A stretch of DNA of 64,000 nt from RYN-230 sp963718305 (GTDB lineage: Bacteria > Actinomycetota > Actinomycetes > Streptosporangiales > Streptosporangiaceae): positions 186,001 to 250,000 of the forward strand of contig CAVQZG010000001.1 in NCBI GenBank assembly GCA_963718305.1. Reading direction: 5' to 3'. The notes under the pieces are model-generated. The model saw only the letters and a list, made by a program, of their open reading frames with translations, searched no databases and was not told the origin of the DNA. The position numbers and the translations under genes were made by a program. Positions 33,432 to 41,432 of the stretch are shown in pieces (within the stretch, counting starts at the first letter, position 1; every line of letters begins with the position of its first letter).

Positions 33432-33890
33432 CCAGCAAGTATAGATCCGCTCGATCAAATCCCCAGAGGATCCCGGCGCCGCCTATCCAACCGGATGGAT
33501 TAGCTAACGGTGCTTCCGGCGCCCGTGCTTAGGGGCAGCGTGCCTGGACCCCGGGGGCTGGGAACTCCGGTGCCCGGAACCCGAGTGCCTGGCGGTCCGC
33601 TGGCCGGAATGCCCCGGCGAGGAAGGCCGCGGGGCGAAGCGGCAGGCCTGGACCGGCCGGATGGCGCGGCCCGATCAGGTATCCTCGCGGCGGCATGCGC
33701 CGATGCAGGTACGGGCTCGCGCCGTCGGCTGCCCGGCTGCAGCGGGAACACGCGGTCGACGGGCGTCGGCAACTCCAGTCCCGCCACCGTTGCCAGCCTG
33801 GAATCGACCGATCATGGTCAGAGTAAAGGATTTGCCGGGTCGCGAATGGGATTAATGAGATTGGCGGATAGGGCAGAACTGGCCAAAAGG
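33432..33890. other. Intergenic stretch, no gene supported
   Basis: About 460 bp between the LysR start and the MMPL terminator. One minus-strand frame (33500-33787) is open but encodes Pro/Arg-rich low-complexity sequence made of GTRVPGTG-like repeats and has no domain, so it is not called. The right third (about 33800-33890) is AT-richer. Confidence 0.4.
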
Positions 33891-33894
33891 ACCA

Positions 33895-33929
33895 CGCCCG
33901 GCGCCACCGGCATCCGGTGGCGCCGGGCG
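33895..33929 (-). terminator. Strong hairpin terminator of the MMPL gene
   Basis: Perfect 16-bp arms at 33895-33910 and 33914-33929 (core GGCGCCACCGG/CCGGTGGCGCC) with a 3-base loop. On the minus strand the stem starts 18 bp after the MMPL stop and is followed by a short TTTT run. Confidence 0.8.
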
Positions 33930-33947
33930 TTCTCCGCCCGCGAGGCC

Positions 33948-36212
33948 TCAGCCGTCGGCTGGGAGGTCCGTGGCGGGGACCAGAGCCCGGGCGTCGGCCG
34001 GGGGCTCGCCCTCGCGAGGGGATGTCTTCGGCAGGATGCGAGCCAGCGGCCGGGGCAGCCACCAGTTCGCCGGGCCGAGCAGCTCCATCACCGCGGGCAC
34101 CAGAACCATCCGGACCACGGTCGCGTCGATCAGCACCGCCACGGCCAGCCCGAGGCCGACCTGCTTCACCGAGACGTCCGCGCCGAGGACGAAGGACAGG
34201 AAGACCACGACCATGATGGCTGCCGCGGCCGTGATCACCCGGGCCGTCCGGGCCAGCCCGGTGGCGACCGAGGCCGCGTTGTCGCCCGTCGCGTCGTAGG
34301 ACTCCCGGATCCGGGAGAGCAGGAACACCTCGTAGTCCATGGACAGGCCGAACAGGATCACGAACAGGAATATCGGCACCCAGGTGGTGACGGGCATCTT
34401 CTCGGGGAAGCCGAACAGGTGGCCGAGCCACCCCCATTGCGTGATGACGGTCAGGACGCCGTACGCGGCGGAGATGGACAGCAGGTTCATGAGCGCCGCC
34501 TTCACCGCGACCGTGACCGACCGGAACATGACCAGCAACAGCAGCGTGGACAGGACGACGACCACGCCGATCAGCCAGGGCAGGCGCTGCCCCACGATGT
34601 TGGCGAAGCTCACGTTGCCGGCGTTCGGCCCGGTGAGGTAGGCGCGCACGCCGGTACCCGCCGTAGCGCGCGGGATGACGGTGGTGCGGATCTGGTTAAC
34701 CAGGGCGTTCGTGGCCGCGTCCTGCTCACCCGTGGTCGGATACGCGATCATGAGCGCGGCCCGGCCGTCCGGGCTGACCTGGGCCGGGCTGACCCGGGCG
34801 ATGCCGGGGGTGGCCGCGATCGCGTCGGCCAGCCGGGTCGTGCTGGCGGTGCGGGAGGGCAGCGACGCCGCCACGATCAGCGGCGCGTCGAACCCGGGGC
34901 CAAAGCCGTGGGCCATCGTCGCGTAGCTCGAGTACCCCATGGTCCCGCGGGCCTGGCTGGACTCATCGGGCATGCTCAGCTTCATGCCGAGCGCCGGGGC
35001 GGCGAGGAGCAGGAGGAGCCCCCCGGAGGCTACCGCGGCCAGCACCGGCCGGCGCTGGATCATCGCCGCCCACCGTTCGGCGGCGGGCCGGCGCGTGGCC
35101 TGCACTCCTGGCTGGCCGGCTGCCTCGCGGGCCGGCTGGCCGCCCAGCCACCGGGGCAGCCGGAGTCGCGAGGGCTTGGCCAGCCGGGTGCCCGTAAAGC
35201 CCAGCAGGGCTGGGAGCAGGGTGAGCGAGCCGAGCAGGACCATGGCCACGGTGGCCGCGGCGGCGATGGCGACCCCATTGAGCAGTGACTGGCGCAGCAC
35301 CAGCAGCCCCAGCATCCCGATGATCACGGTCGTACCGGCGATGACCACGGTCCGGCCGGCCGTGCTCATCGCGGTCACCGCCGCGCTTTCGGCGTCCTCA
35401 CCGTGGTGCAGTGCCTCACGGAACCGGGTCACGATGAACAGCGCGTAGTCCACGCCGACCCCCAGCCCGATCATGGAGGCGACGATCGGGGAGAACGAGG
35501 GGGCCGGGAACACGTGGCCGAGCAGGGCGATCAGCGACAGCCCGGCACCGATACCCAGTACGGCGGTCAGCACGGGCAGCCCCATGGCCAGCAGGGAGCC
35601 GAACGCGATCAGGAGCACGATCGCGGCCGCCAGCACACCCACCCCCTCCGTCGGGCCGCCGTACGGTGTCTCCGCCAGGTCGACCACGTCGCCGCCCAGG
35701 TAGAAGTTCACTCCCCGTCCGGACATCGACCTGGCGTCCTGCATTAGCGCCAGAGCTTCCCCGTTGCTGATCTTGCTTGCCGGCACGCCGAACTGGACGA
35801 CGGCGAAGGCCTCGTGGCCATTCGCCGAAATCTGGCCGGCGGCCTGATACGGGCTGGTCACGGACGTGACGTGCGGCGCCCGGGTGAAGGGGATGAGCGC
35901 GCTGGTGACCCGTGCCCGGACAGCGGGGGAGCCGACCGGGGCCGTGGAGTGAATCGCCAGCGTGAGCGTGTCGCCGGACTGCTGGTGAAAATGCTGGTTG
36001 AGCAGGGTCTGCCCGGGGTCGCTGCCGGTGAAGTCGTTCTGGGCGGGAGCCCCGAACCTGGTCCACAGCGTGATCAGGCACGCGACCCCGACGATCCAGG
36101 CGATGACGGTGAGCCGGCGGTGCCGGAAGCAGGCGCGCCCGAGCGAGCCGACGATCCCGGCGCGGGTCGGGTGGTGGGTGACGGGGCGGCGGAGGGTGGA
36201 TGAGCCAGGCAT
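33948..36212 (-). CDS. MMPL/RND family exporter
   Basis: A 754-residue protein with the MMPL layout: helix 1 at about residues 33-53, a large outer domain, helices 2-6 (around GVGVLAAAIVLLIAFGSLLA and MIGLGVGVDYALFIVTRFRE, the proton-relay segment with Asp/Tyr), a cytoplasmic loop, a second outer domain, and helices 7-12 with FGLSMDYEVFLLSRIRE. Such proteins export lipids or drugs using the proton gradient. ATG 36212 has AGGAG 7 bases upstream. The upstream region has a CGGGAGTACTCCCG palindrome. A zinc-ribbon membrane protein and a two-component system lie upstream on the same strand. Confidence 0.9.
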   Translation of the reverse strand: MPGSSTLRRPVTHHPTRAGIVGSLGRACFRHRRLTVIAWIVGVACLITLWTRFGAPAQNDFTGSDPGQTLLNQHFHQQSGDTLTLAIHSTAPVGSPAVRARVTSALIPFTRAPHVTSVTSPYQAAGQISANGHEAFAVVQFGVPASKISNGEALALMQDARSMSGRGVNFYLGGDVVDLAETPYGGPTEGVGVLAAAIVLLIAFGSLLAMGLPVLTAVLGIGAGLSLIALLGHVFPAPSFSPIVASMIGLGVGVDYALFIVTRFREALHHGEDAESAAVTAMSTAGRTVVIAGTTVIIGMLGLLVLRQSLLNGVAIAAAATVAMVLLGSLTLLPALLGFTGTRLAKPSRLRLPRWLGGQPAREAAGQPGVQATRRPAAERWAAMIQRRPVLAAVASGGLLLLLAAPALGMKLSMPDESSQARGTMGYSSYATMAHGFGPGFDAPLIVAASLPSRTASTTRLADAIAATPGIARVSPAQVSPDGRAALMIAYPTTGEQDAATNALVNQIRTTVIPRATAGTGVRAYLTGPNAGNVSFANIVGQRLPWLIGVVVVLSTLLLLVMFRSVTVAVKAALMNLLSISAAYGVLTVITQWGWLGHLFGFPEKMPVTTWVPIFLFVILFGLSMDYEVFLLSRIRESYDATGDNAASVATGLARTARVITAAAAIMVVVFLSFVLGADVSVKQVGLGLAVAVLIDATVVRMVLVPAVMELLGPANWWLPRPLARILPKTSPREGEPPADARALVPATDLPADG

Positions 36213-36228
36213 GTCGGTCTCCTGCGAG

Positions 36229-36339
36229 CCGGAGGAGTAGGTGTCCCTCGATACTCGTGACCGGCGGCGGCCAGGGCGTCCTCCACAGGGAGGCAGTTGC
36301 GGACCGGGGTCTTCGGCGGGAGTACTCCCGGAGGAGTAG
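36229..36339. promoter_or_regulatory. Regulatory region of the MMPL gene: palindrome and direct repeats
   Basis: CGGGAGTACTCCCG is a perfect 14-bp palindrome at 36316-36329. CCGGAGGAGTAGG occurs at 36229-36241 and 36327-36339, 98 bp apart. Together they look like binding sites of a repressor or response regulator controlling the exporter. Confidence 0.5.
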
Positions 36340-36362
36340 GACGCGGTCCGTGCTGGCTCGGG

Positions 36363-37406
36363 TCAGTGGCAGGCGCGGAAGGTATCGGCCGGGAAACCAG
36401 GCCGATGGCGCCGGATGTGGTAGTCGTGGCCATCGCTCTTCAGGAACAGGGTGATGCGCCACCGGTCGCACGCGGCGTGGTCCGGGCTGTCGGCCGGGTT
36501 CTGCCGGCTGACGAAGGTCACCATGGCGGCGAGCCCTTCCGGGCCGGTGCGGGCCAGCCCGGTCAGCCTGGCCCGGGAGTCCCGGGTGGATTGGTATCCG
36601 GGCCCGAAATTGTGCATGGTAGCGCGAATGGCCGGGATGAACAGGCTGCTGTACGCCGGGAAATCATGCTGGTTGATGGCCGCGAAGTAGCTGTCCAGCA
36701 GCATGATGACCGGGTGCACGTTCGGCTGGACGGCCGCGGCCGGTGTGACGGTCACGGCGCCCTGGCCGGCCAGTGGCCCCGCGGGGGACGCGGCTGCGCG
36801 GGACGGGGTGGGAGCCGGACGCCGGCTATGTGCTGGCCGGGCTCTCCCGGTGCCGCGCCCGGCCGGGCTGCTGTTCGCGGCCGGCGCCCGGGAGCCCATC
36901 TGGCCGACCTGCCAGGCGGCGATGCCCCCGGTGCTCAGCAGGGCCACGGTGGTCACCATGGCGGTGATCGTCATCCCGTGGCCCGGGGACAGCCGGAGCC
37001 GTCGGTCCGGGCGCGCGGCTTCCCCGGTGTCTGGCGGGCTGGCGCCGGGGTCGCGGGTGACCACGGCCGCCATCTGGTCCTCGGCGGCCGGCTGCGCGGT
37101 CACCGCCCAGGGCGGCGTGCTTCCGGCCCAGGGCGGTGCGCTGTCGGCCCAGGGTGGCGTGCTGGCAGGCCAGGGCGATTCGTCTGGTTCCCGGGACGGA
37201 TGGCGGGCGGGCCAGGATGGCTCAGCGGGCGGGTCGCGAAAGGACCAGGGGGAGACGGGGGTGCTCACCGGGCGCGAGACGGACGAAGCCGCCTGCGGTA
37301 GCCACGCGGACGGTGGCTCGTCCTCCGGCCCCACCTGAGTCGCGCACCCCGCGCAATACCGTGGCGATCCGCCAAGCGGATTCCCGCAGTTCGGGCAGAA
37401 CCGCAT
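36363..37406 (-). CDS. Zinc-ribbon, single-pass membrane protein with NTF2-like outer domain
   Basis: A 347-residue protein: an N-terminal zinc ribbon (CPNCGNPLGGSPRYCAGC, residues 4-21), a Pro/Trp-rich cytoplasmic linker with 7-residue repeats (STPPWAD, SAPPWAG, STPPWAV), one membrane helix (ITAMVTTVALLSTGGIAAW, about 145-163), a Pro/Ala linker and an outer domain starting LDSYFAAINQHDFPAYSSLF that resembles SnoaL/NTF2-like folds. ATG 37406 has GGGAG upstream. The protein at 46199-47438 has the same plan. Function unknown; zinc-ribbon membrane proteins of this type may link an inner partner to an outer ligand. It lies between a two-component system and the MMPL gene. Confidence 0.75.
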   Translation of the reverse strand: MRFCPNCGNPLGGSPRYCAGCATQVGPEDEPPSAWLPQAASSVSRPVSTPVSPWSFRDPPAEPSWPARHPSREPDESPWPASTPPWADSAPPWAGSTPPWAVTAQPAAEDQMAAVVTRDPGASPPDTGEAARPDRRLRLSPGHGMTITAMVTTVALLSTGGIAAWQVGQMGSRAPAANSSPAGRGTGRARPAHSRRPAPTPSRAAASPAGPLAGQGAVTVTPAAAVQPNVHPVIMLLDSYFAAINQHDFPAYSSLFIPAIRATMHNFGPGYQSTRDSRARLTGLARTGPEGLAAMVTFVSRQNPADSPDHAACDRWRITLFLKSDGHDYHIRRHRPGFPADTFRACH

Positions 37407-37535
37407 GAGCGCTCCCTGGCTCTATCAGACGTTCTGCGGCTGACCTCCTGGTCCAATTTGAGCGGCATTCCGGCCGTTTTGGAACGCTGGGCGAGGCGCT
37501 GTTAGTCCTCTGTAATCATTTGGCCGAACTGGTCG

Positions 37536-38342
37536 TTAGGGGTGGCCGGGCTCGGCGAGCCCATTCTCGTAGGCGAGAACGACGAGCTGAGCGCGGTCCC
37601 GCGCGCCCAGCTTGATCATCGCCCGGCTCACATGGGTCTTCGCGGTCAGCGGGCTGACCACCAGGTCCGCGGCGATCTCGTCGTTGGACAACCCGGCCGC
37701 GACCAGCGCCACGATCTCGCGCTCCCGCTCAGTAAGCGAGGCCACTCCTGGGGCCAGGGCGGCGGGACGGGGGAGGTTCCCCCGCCCGCGGCTGGCGGCC
37801 CCGGCCGGACCGGAACCCGCCACGGCCGGGGCGGAGCCGGTCCGCGCCGTCCCGCCGCCGGCGCTCAGGCCACCGGCGCCAGAACCGCCCGCGCCCAGGC
37901 CGCCGGCGGGGCCGCCTCCGCTGGTGAACGCCGCGATGAGGGACCGGGTCACGCTGGGTGCGAGGAGCGCGTCCCCCCGGGCCACCACCCGCACGCCCTG
38001 CAGCAGCTCCTCGGGCTCGACGTCCTTGACCAGGAACCCGCTCGCTCCCGCCCGCAACGCCCCGAACACGTGCTCGTCGTCATCGAACGTGGTCAGCACC
38101 ACGACCCGGACCGCGGCGAGGTGCGGGTCGGTGGTGATCCGCCGGGTGGCGGTGAGACCGTCCACCTCAGGCATGCTGAGGTCCATCAGCACCACGTCCG
38201 GGCGCAGCTCACGGGCCAGGGCCACGGCGGTTCCGCCGTTGGGCGCCTCGCCGACGATCGTGATGTCCTCGGCCGATTCGAGCAGCATCCGGAAGCCCGC
38301 GCGGACCAGGGCCTGATCGTCGGCCAGCAGCACCCGGATCAT
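37536..38342 (-). CDS. Two-component response regulator, NarL/LuxR type
   Basis: A 268-residue response regulator. The receiver domain has acidic DD at residues 8-9, phospho-acceptor D54 (VLMDLSMPEVDG), and K106 (FLVKD). The C-terminal LuxR helix-turn-helix begins at LTEREREIVALVAAGLSNDE. The link between the two is an unusually long Gly/Ala/Pro-rich stretch of about 60 residues. ATG 38342 overlaps the histidine-kinase stop by 4 bp. Likely targets are its own operon and the downstream exporter, inferred from order only. Confidence 0.9.
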   Translation of the reverse strand: MIRVLLADDQALVRAGFRMLLESAEDITIVGEAPNGGTAVALARELRPDVVLMDLSMPEVDGLTATRRITTDPHLAAVRVVVLTTFDDDEHVFGALRAGASGFLVKDVEPEELLQGVRVVARGDALLAPSVTRSLIAAFTSGGGPAGGLGAGGSGAGGLSAGGGTARTGSAPAVAGSGPAGAASRGRGNLPRPAALAPGVASLTEREREIVALVAAGLSNDEIAADLVVSPLTAKTHVSRAMIKLGARDRAQLVVLAYENGLAEPGHP

Positions 38343-39685
38343 CGGGCGGAATCTGCGGCGGTCGCCGGCGCCGTCCCGTGCGCCGCATCCTGGCCCACCG
38401 CGCTCCCGGCTGGCCCGGCGACGGCTGGCCCGGCGACGGCTGGCGTGGCCCCGTCCGGTGCGGCCCGGTCTGGCGCGGCGGCCGGGAGCCGTGCCATCAC
38501 CTCGAAGCCGCCGTCCGGTCCGGCTGAGGCGGAGAAAGTTCCGCCGACCGCCGCGGCCCGTTCGGCCATGCCGGTCAGCCCGTGGCCGCTGGGCCCGCCG
38601 TCCGCCGCCAGGGGACCGCTGCCGTCGTCACTCACCCGGATGGACAGGGCCTCCGGCTCGTAGCTCAGGCACACCATCGCCTGGGCCTGCGTCCCCGCGT
38701 GCCGCAGCACGTTGGTCAGCGACTCCTGCAGGATGCGGTAGGCCGCATGGCCCACGGCCGGGGGCAGCGGCCGCTCCTGGCCCACGGTGGTGAGGGTGAC
38801 CGGGGCACCCGCGGCGGTCACCGCCTCGCACAGCGCGGGCACCCGGTCCAGCCCGGCCGCGCGCAGCTCGGCTGATTCATCGGGAGTCTCGTTGCGGAGC
38901 TGGGCCAGCGTGGCCCGCATCTCGGTGAGCGCCGCCTTGCTGGTCGCGCGGATGGTGGTGAGTGCGCTGCGCAGGTTGCCGTCCAGGCCGTCGTCCTGGT
39001 CCGCCGGGCCGAGCACGTGCAGGGCGGACCCGGCCTGCACGGTGATGGTGGCCATGCTGTGCGCCACGGTGTCGTGCAGTTCCCGGGCGATCCGCAACCG
39101 TTCCTCGGCCACCCGGCGACCCGCCTCAGCGTCGCGTTCCTCGCTGGCCAGGCGCAGCCGGTCCGCGGTCTCCGCGGCCAGCGCGCGACGGCTGCGGATC
39201 ACCTCGCCCAGCATGATGGCCAGCACAAGTACCGCGATGCTGGGCAGGAACTCCGCGACCAGTGAGACCAGGCTCTGATGAGTGGATATGTCCACCACGA
39301 ACAGGCCGACGGACATGTAGAAGGCGGGGATGGCGATCGCGGCGGCCAGGTACCCGGCGACCGCGGCGTCGTAGAGCGGCAGGGACAGCAACGGCGCGGG
39401 AGAGATGTTCCGGCGATCCAGGGTGTAGTACAGGAACAGCAGCACCGAGCAGGCGATCAGGGAGCCCAGGGGCCACCGGTGGCGGAACAGGATCGGCAGG
39501 GCCAGGGCCGCGCCGAACACGTAGGCGACCGCATCGAGCGGGGCGGCACCTGGTCCCCCGCCCACGGCCACGTTGATCTCGACCAGGACGGCCACCAGCG
39601 CGGCGGCGCCGGCATCGATCCACCGGATGCCGAGGGCCTGCAGCAGCTGGCGTGGCCTGCTCGCGACGCGGTTCAGCGGTCCCAC
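38339..39685 (-). CDS. Two-component sensor histidine kinase, HisKA_3 type
   Basis: A 448-residue kinase with several N-terminal membrane helices (about residues 25-160), a dimerisation/phospho-acceptor segment ERLRIARELHDTVAHSM with H204, and an ATP-binding domain (QESLTNVLRHAG N-box, SDDGSG G1 box, GHGLTGMAERAAAVGG G2). The C-terminal tail is Ala/Pro-rich with AVAGP repeats from a 15-bp DNA unit (about 38408-38445). The start is taken as GTG 39685; no good ribosome-binding site is visible, and longer in-frame readings only cross the agmatinase gene's antisense. Pairs with the response regulator. Confidence 0.82.
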   Translation of the reverse strand: MGPLNRVASRPRQLLQALGIRWIDAGAAALVAVLVEINVAVGGGPGAAPLDAVAYVFGAALALPILFRHRWPLGSLIACSVLLFLYYTLDRRNISPAPLLSLPLYDAAVAGYLAAAIAIPAFYMSVGLFVVDISTHQSLVSLVAEFLPSIAVLVLAIMLGEVIRSRRALAAETADRLRLASEERDAEAGRRVAEERLRIARELHDTVAHSMATITVQAGSALHVLGPADQDDGLDGNLRSALTTIRATSKAALTEMRATLAQLRNETPDESAELRAAGLDRVPALCEAVTAAGAPVTLTTVGQERPLPPAVGHAAYRILQESLTNVLRHAGTQAQAMVCLSYEPEALSIRVSDDGSGPLAADGGPSGHGLTGMAERAAAVGGTFSASAGPDGGFEVMARLPAAAPDRAAPDGATPAVAGPAVAGPAGSAVGQDAAHGTAPATAADSAR

Positions 39686-39738
39686 GCCGTCACGGTACGT
39701 GACCCGTGCCCGGCGCGCTACGCCTGGAGGGCCAGAGC

Positions 39739-40764
39739 TCAGCCGCGGCCCTCCAGCAGCGGCGAGCTCGGGTCCCGGGCCGGCCGGTCCGGGTCGCCTG
39801 CCGCCCGGCGGCGCCGCCACGCGATCCCGGACAGGGCTTCGAGCACCACCCGGCTGGCCAGGAACGCGGTGATCTCCGCGTGGTCGTACGGTGGCGCGAC
39901 CTCGACCACGTCCACCCCGGCCAGCGGCAATTCCATCGCGATCCGCCGGACCGCGTCCAGCAACTGACGCCCGGTCAGGCCGCCGGGCTCGGGTGTCCCC
40001 GTCCCCGGGGCCATGCCCGGATCGACCACGTCCACGTCCACGGACAGGAAGACCCCGTCGCACTCGTCGGTGGCGATGCTGAACGCCTCGGTCAGGCACT
40101 CGTCCAGGCCCCGGGTGACCACCTCGGTCATCTCGTAGCTGCGCATATTCTGGTCCGCCATCCAGGCCAGGGTCTCCGGCTCGGGCCAGTAGCCGCGCAG
40201 TCCGATCTGCAGGAAACGGTCGCCGCGCACCGCACCGGACTCGATCAGGCGGCGCATCGGCGTGCCATGGCCGTACAGCGAGCCGAACTGGGTGTCCCCC
40301 GTGTCGGCGTGCGCATCGAAGTGGATCACGGACAGGCGCCCCCACCCCACGTGCCGGGCCACGCCGGTCGCGTCCGGGAAGGCGATCGTGTGGTCACCGC
40401 CGAGGATGACGGGGATCGCGCCCGCTTCGCTCGCGCGCTGCACCGCCTCCTCCAGCCGCCGCAGCGAAAGCTCGGTATCGCCGGACGGCATCTCGACATC
40501 GCCGGCGTCCGCGATCCGCAGTTCCGCCAGCGGATCCACGCCCAGGGCGAGATGGGGCCGTGAACCGTCATGCGGCAGGTAGTCAGTGAACCGGATGGCC
40601 TGCGGGCCGAACCTGGCCCCGGGCCGGTGCGAGGTCCCGCCATCGAACGGGGCGCCGATGATGAGGATGTCCGTCCCGGCCCAGGAGGCCGGGTCGTCCA
40701 GTTCCGCCGGGGGTACGCCGAGGAAGGTCGCGTCCGGGCCGTACATGTTGCCGAGCCGTGCCAT
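39739..40764 (-). CDS. speB: Agmatinase / ureohydrolase (arginase family)
   Basis: A 341-residue binuclear-manganese ureohydrolase. The metal ligands are visible in ILGGDHTIAF, VIHFDAHADTG and LSVDVDVVDPGMAPG. The N-terminal IIGAPFDGGTSHRPGARFGP segment fits agmatinases. It would hydrolyse agmatine or a related guanidino compound to urea and an amine, but the exact substrate is not settled by motifs. ATG 40764 has GGGAG 7 bases upstream. Its leader carries three hairpin repeats (40784-40871). It is upstream of the two-component genes on the same strand (53-bp gap). Confidence 0.87.
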   Translation of the reverse strand: MARLGNMYGPDATFLGVPPAELDDPASWAGTDILIIGAPFDGGTSHRPGARFGPQAIRFTDYLPHDGSRPHLALGVDPLAELRIADAGDVEMPSGDTELSLRRLEEAVQRASEAGAIPVILGGDHTIAFPDATGVARHVGWGRLSVIHFDAHADTGDTQFGSLYGHGTPMRRLIESGAVRGDRFLQIGLRGYWPEPETLAWMADQNMRSYEMTEVVTRGLDECLTEAFSIATDECDGVFLSVDVDVVDPGMAPGTGTPEPGGLTGRQLLDAVRRIAMELPLAGVDVVEVAPPYDHAEITAFLASRVVLEALSGIAWRRRRAAGDPDRPARDPSSPLLEGRG

Positions 40765-40783
40765 GGCTACTCCCTACTTCGAA

Positions 40784-40871
40784 GCGTCCGGCGTGGCCGG
40801 AAGCCTCGTGCTTCCCCGCGTCCGGCGTGGCCGGACCTCGTGCTTCCCCGCGTCCGGCTACGGCCGGACGC
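40784..40871. repeat. Three tandem hairpin repeats in the agmatinase leader
   Basis: Three hairpins with TCCGGC/GCCGGA arms lie in a row: 40787-40801 (loop GTG), 40820-40836 (GTCCGGC/GCCGGAC) and 40850-40871 (9-bp arms GCGTCCGGC/GCCGGACGC, loop TACG). A 23-bp stretch repeats exactly at 40804-40826 and 40836-40858, period 32 bp. They end 20 bp before the agmatinase start. Confidence 0.75.
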
Positions 40872-40873
40872 TC

Positions 40874-40932
40874 CGCGAGCGGCACCATCACGCCGAGCAG
40901 TATGACGCTCATTCCGGGCGTGGTCAGCACCC
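40874..40932 (-). pseudogene. Remnant of an ABC-2 permease 3' end
   Basis: On the minus strand this reads VLTTPGMSVILLGVMVPL, matching the last residues of the ABC-2 permease at 43405-44235 (VITTLGMSIILLGVMVPL). The DNA agrees at about 48 of 57 positions, with 25 identical bases at the end. Nothing else of the permease is present, so it is a duplicated scrap or deletion remnant next to the hairpin repeats. Confidence 0.6.
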
Positions 40933-40953
40933 GGTCCCAGCCGCCACCGGTTT

Positions 40954-41319
40954 CTACCGCCGGGACCCCCGGTCGGCGTGACTCTCCGGGGCGCGGAGCA
41001 GGGCGTCAGGCCACTGGTAGCTGGTGACGTGACCGCCTTCGATGGTGACGGCGCCGAGCACGGTGGTGGCGTCCCGCCAGATGGTGTAGTCACCGGCGGC
41101 AAGGTCGGGGTAGACGGCCGCGTACTGCACGCGGCCGGCGGTCCGGCGTTCCCGGACTTGCGAGTGGGTGCGCGGGGCGGCCGGCCTGGCGTGTGAGCTG
41201 ATCTCGATCTCGCGACGGTCCAGGTCCGCGGGTACGTGCAGGACCAGGGCGCCGATACCGGGCCCGACGTTGAGTACCACGCTGCCGGAGTGGGAGGGGC
41301 CTGGGACATGCTCGCTCAT
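40954..41319 (-). CDS. Hypothetical protein, conserved-looking beta-rich
   Basis: A 121-residue protein without signal peptide. The core is SVVLNVGPGIGALVLHVPAD, IEISSHARP, RTHSQVRERRT, YPDLAAGDYTIWRD and VTIEGGHVTSYQWP, which suggests a beta-sandwich of the carboxypeptidase-regulatory type; this is inference. ATG 41319 has CAGGAG 9 bases upstream. It is downstream of the DUF4331 and Tat-protein genes on the same strand (113-bp gap) and is probably part of that group. Function unknown. Confidence 0.65.
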   Translation of the reverse strand: MSEHVPGPSHSGSVVLNVGPGIGALVLHVPADLDRREIEISSHARPAAPRTHSQVRERRTAGRVQYAAVYPDLAAGDYTIWRDATTVLGAVTIEGGHVTSYQWPDALLRAPESHADRGSRR

Positions 41320-41432
41320 CGCGTTGTGCTCCTGCTTTCGTCGGGGCTGAGAAGCCGTCGAGCGCGGGACGGACGTGGCGGGAGCCGGCTGGCGGCCAGC
41401 AGGCATCGCTGGCCGCCGGCCGGTATCGCCCG

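Noticed and set aside
33500..33787. Minus-strand 95-codon open frame
   Set aside because: Low-complexity Pro/Arg repeats, no domain, weak start context.
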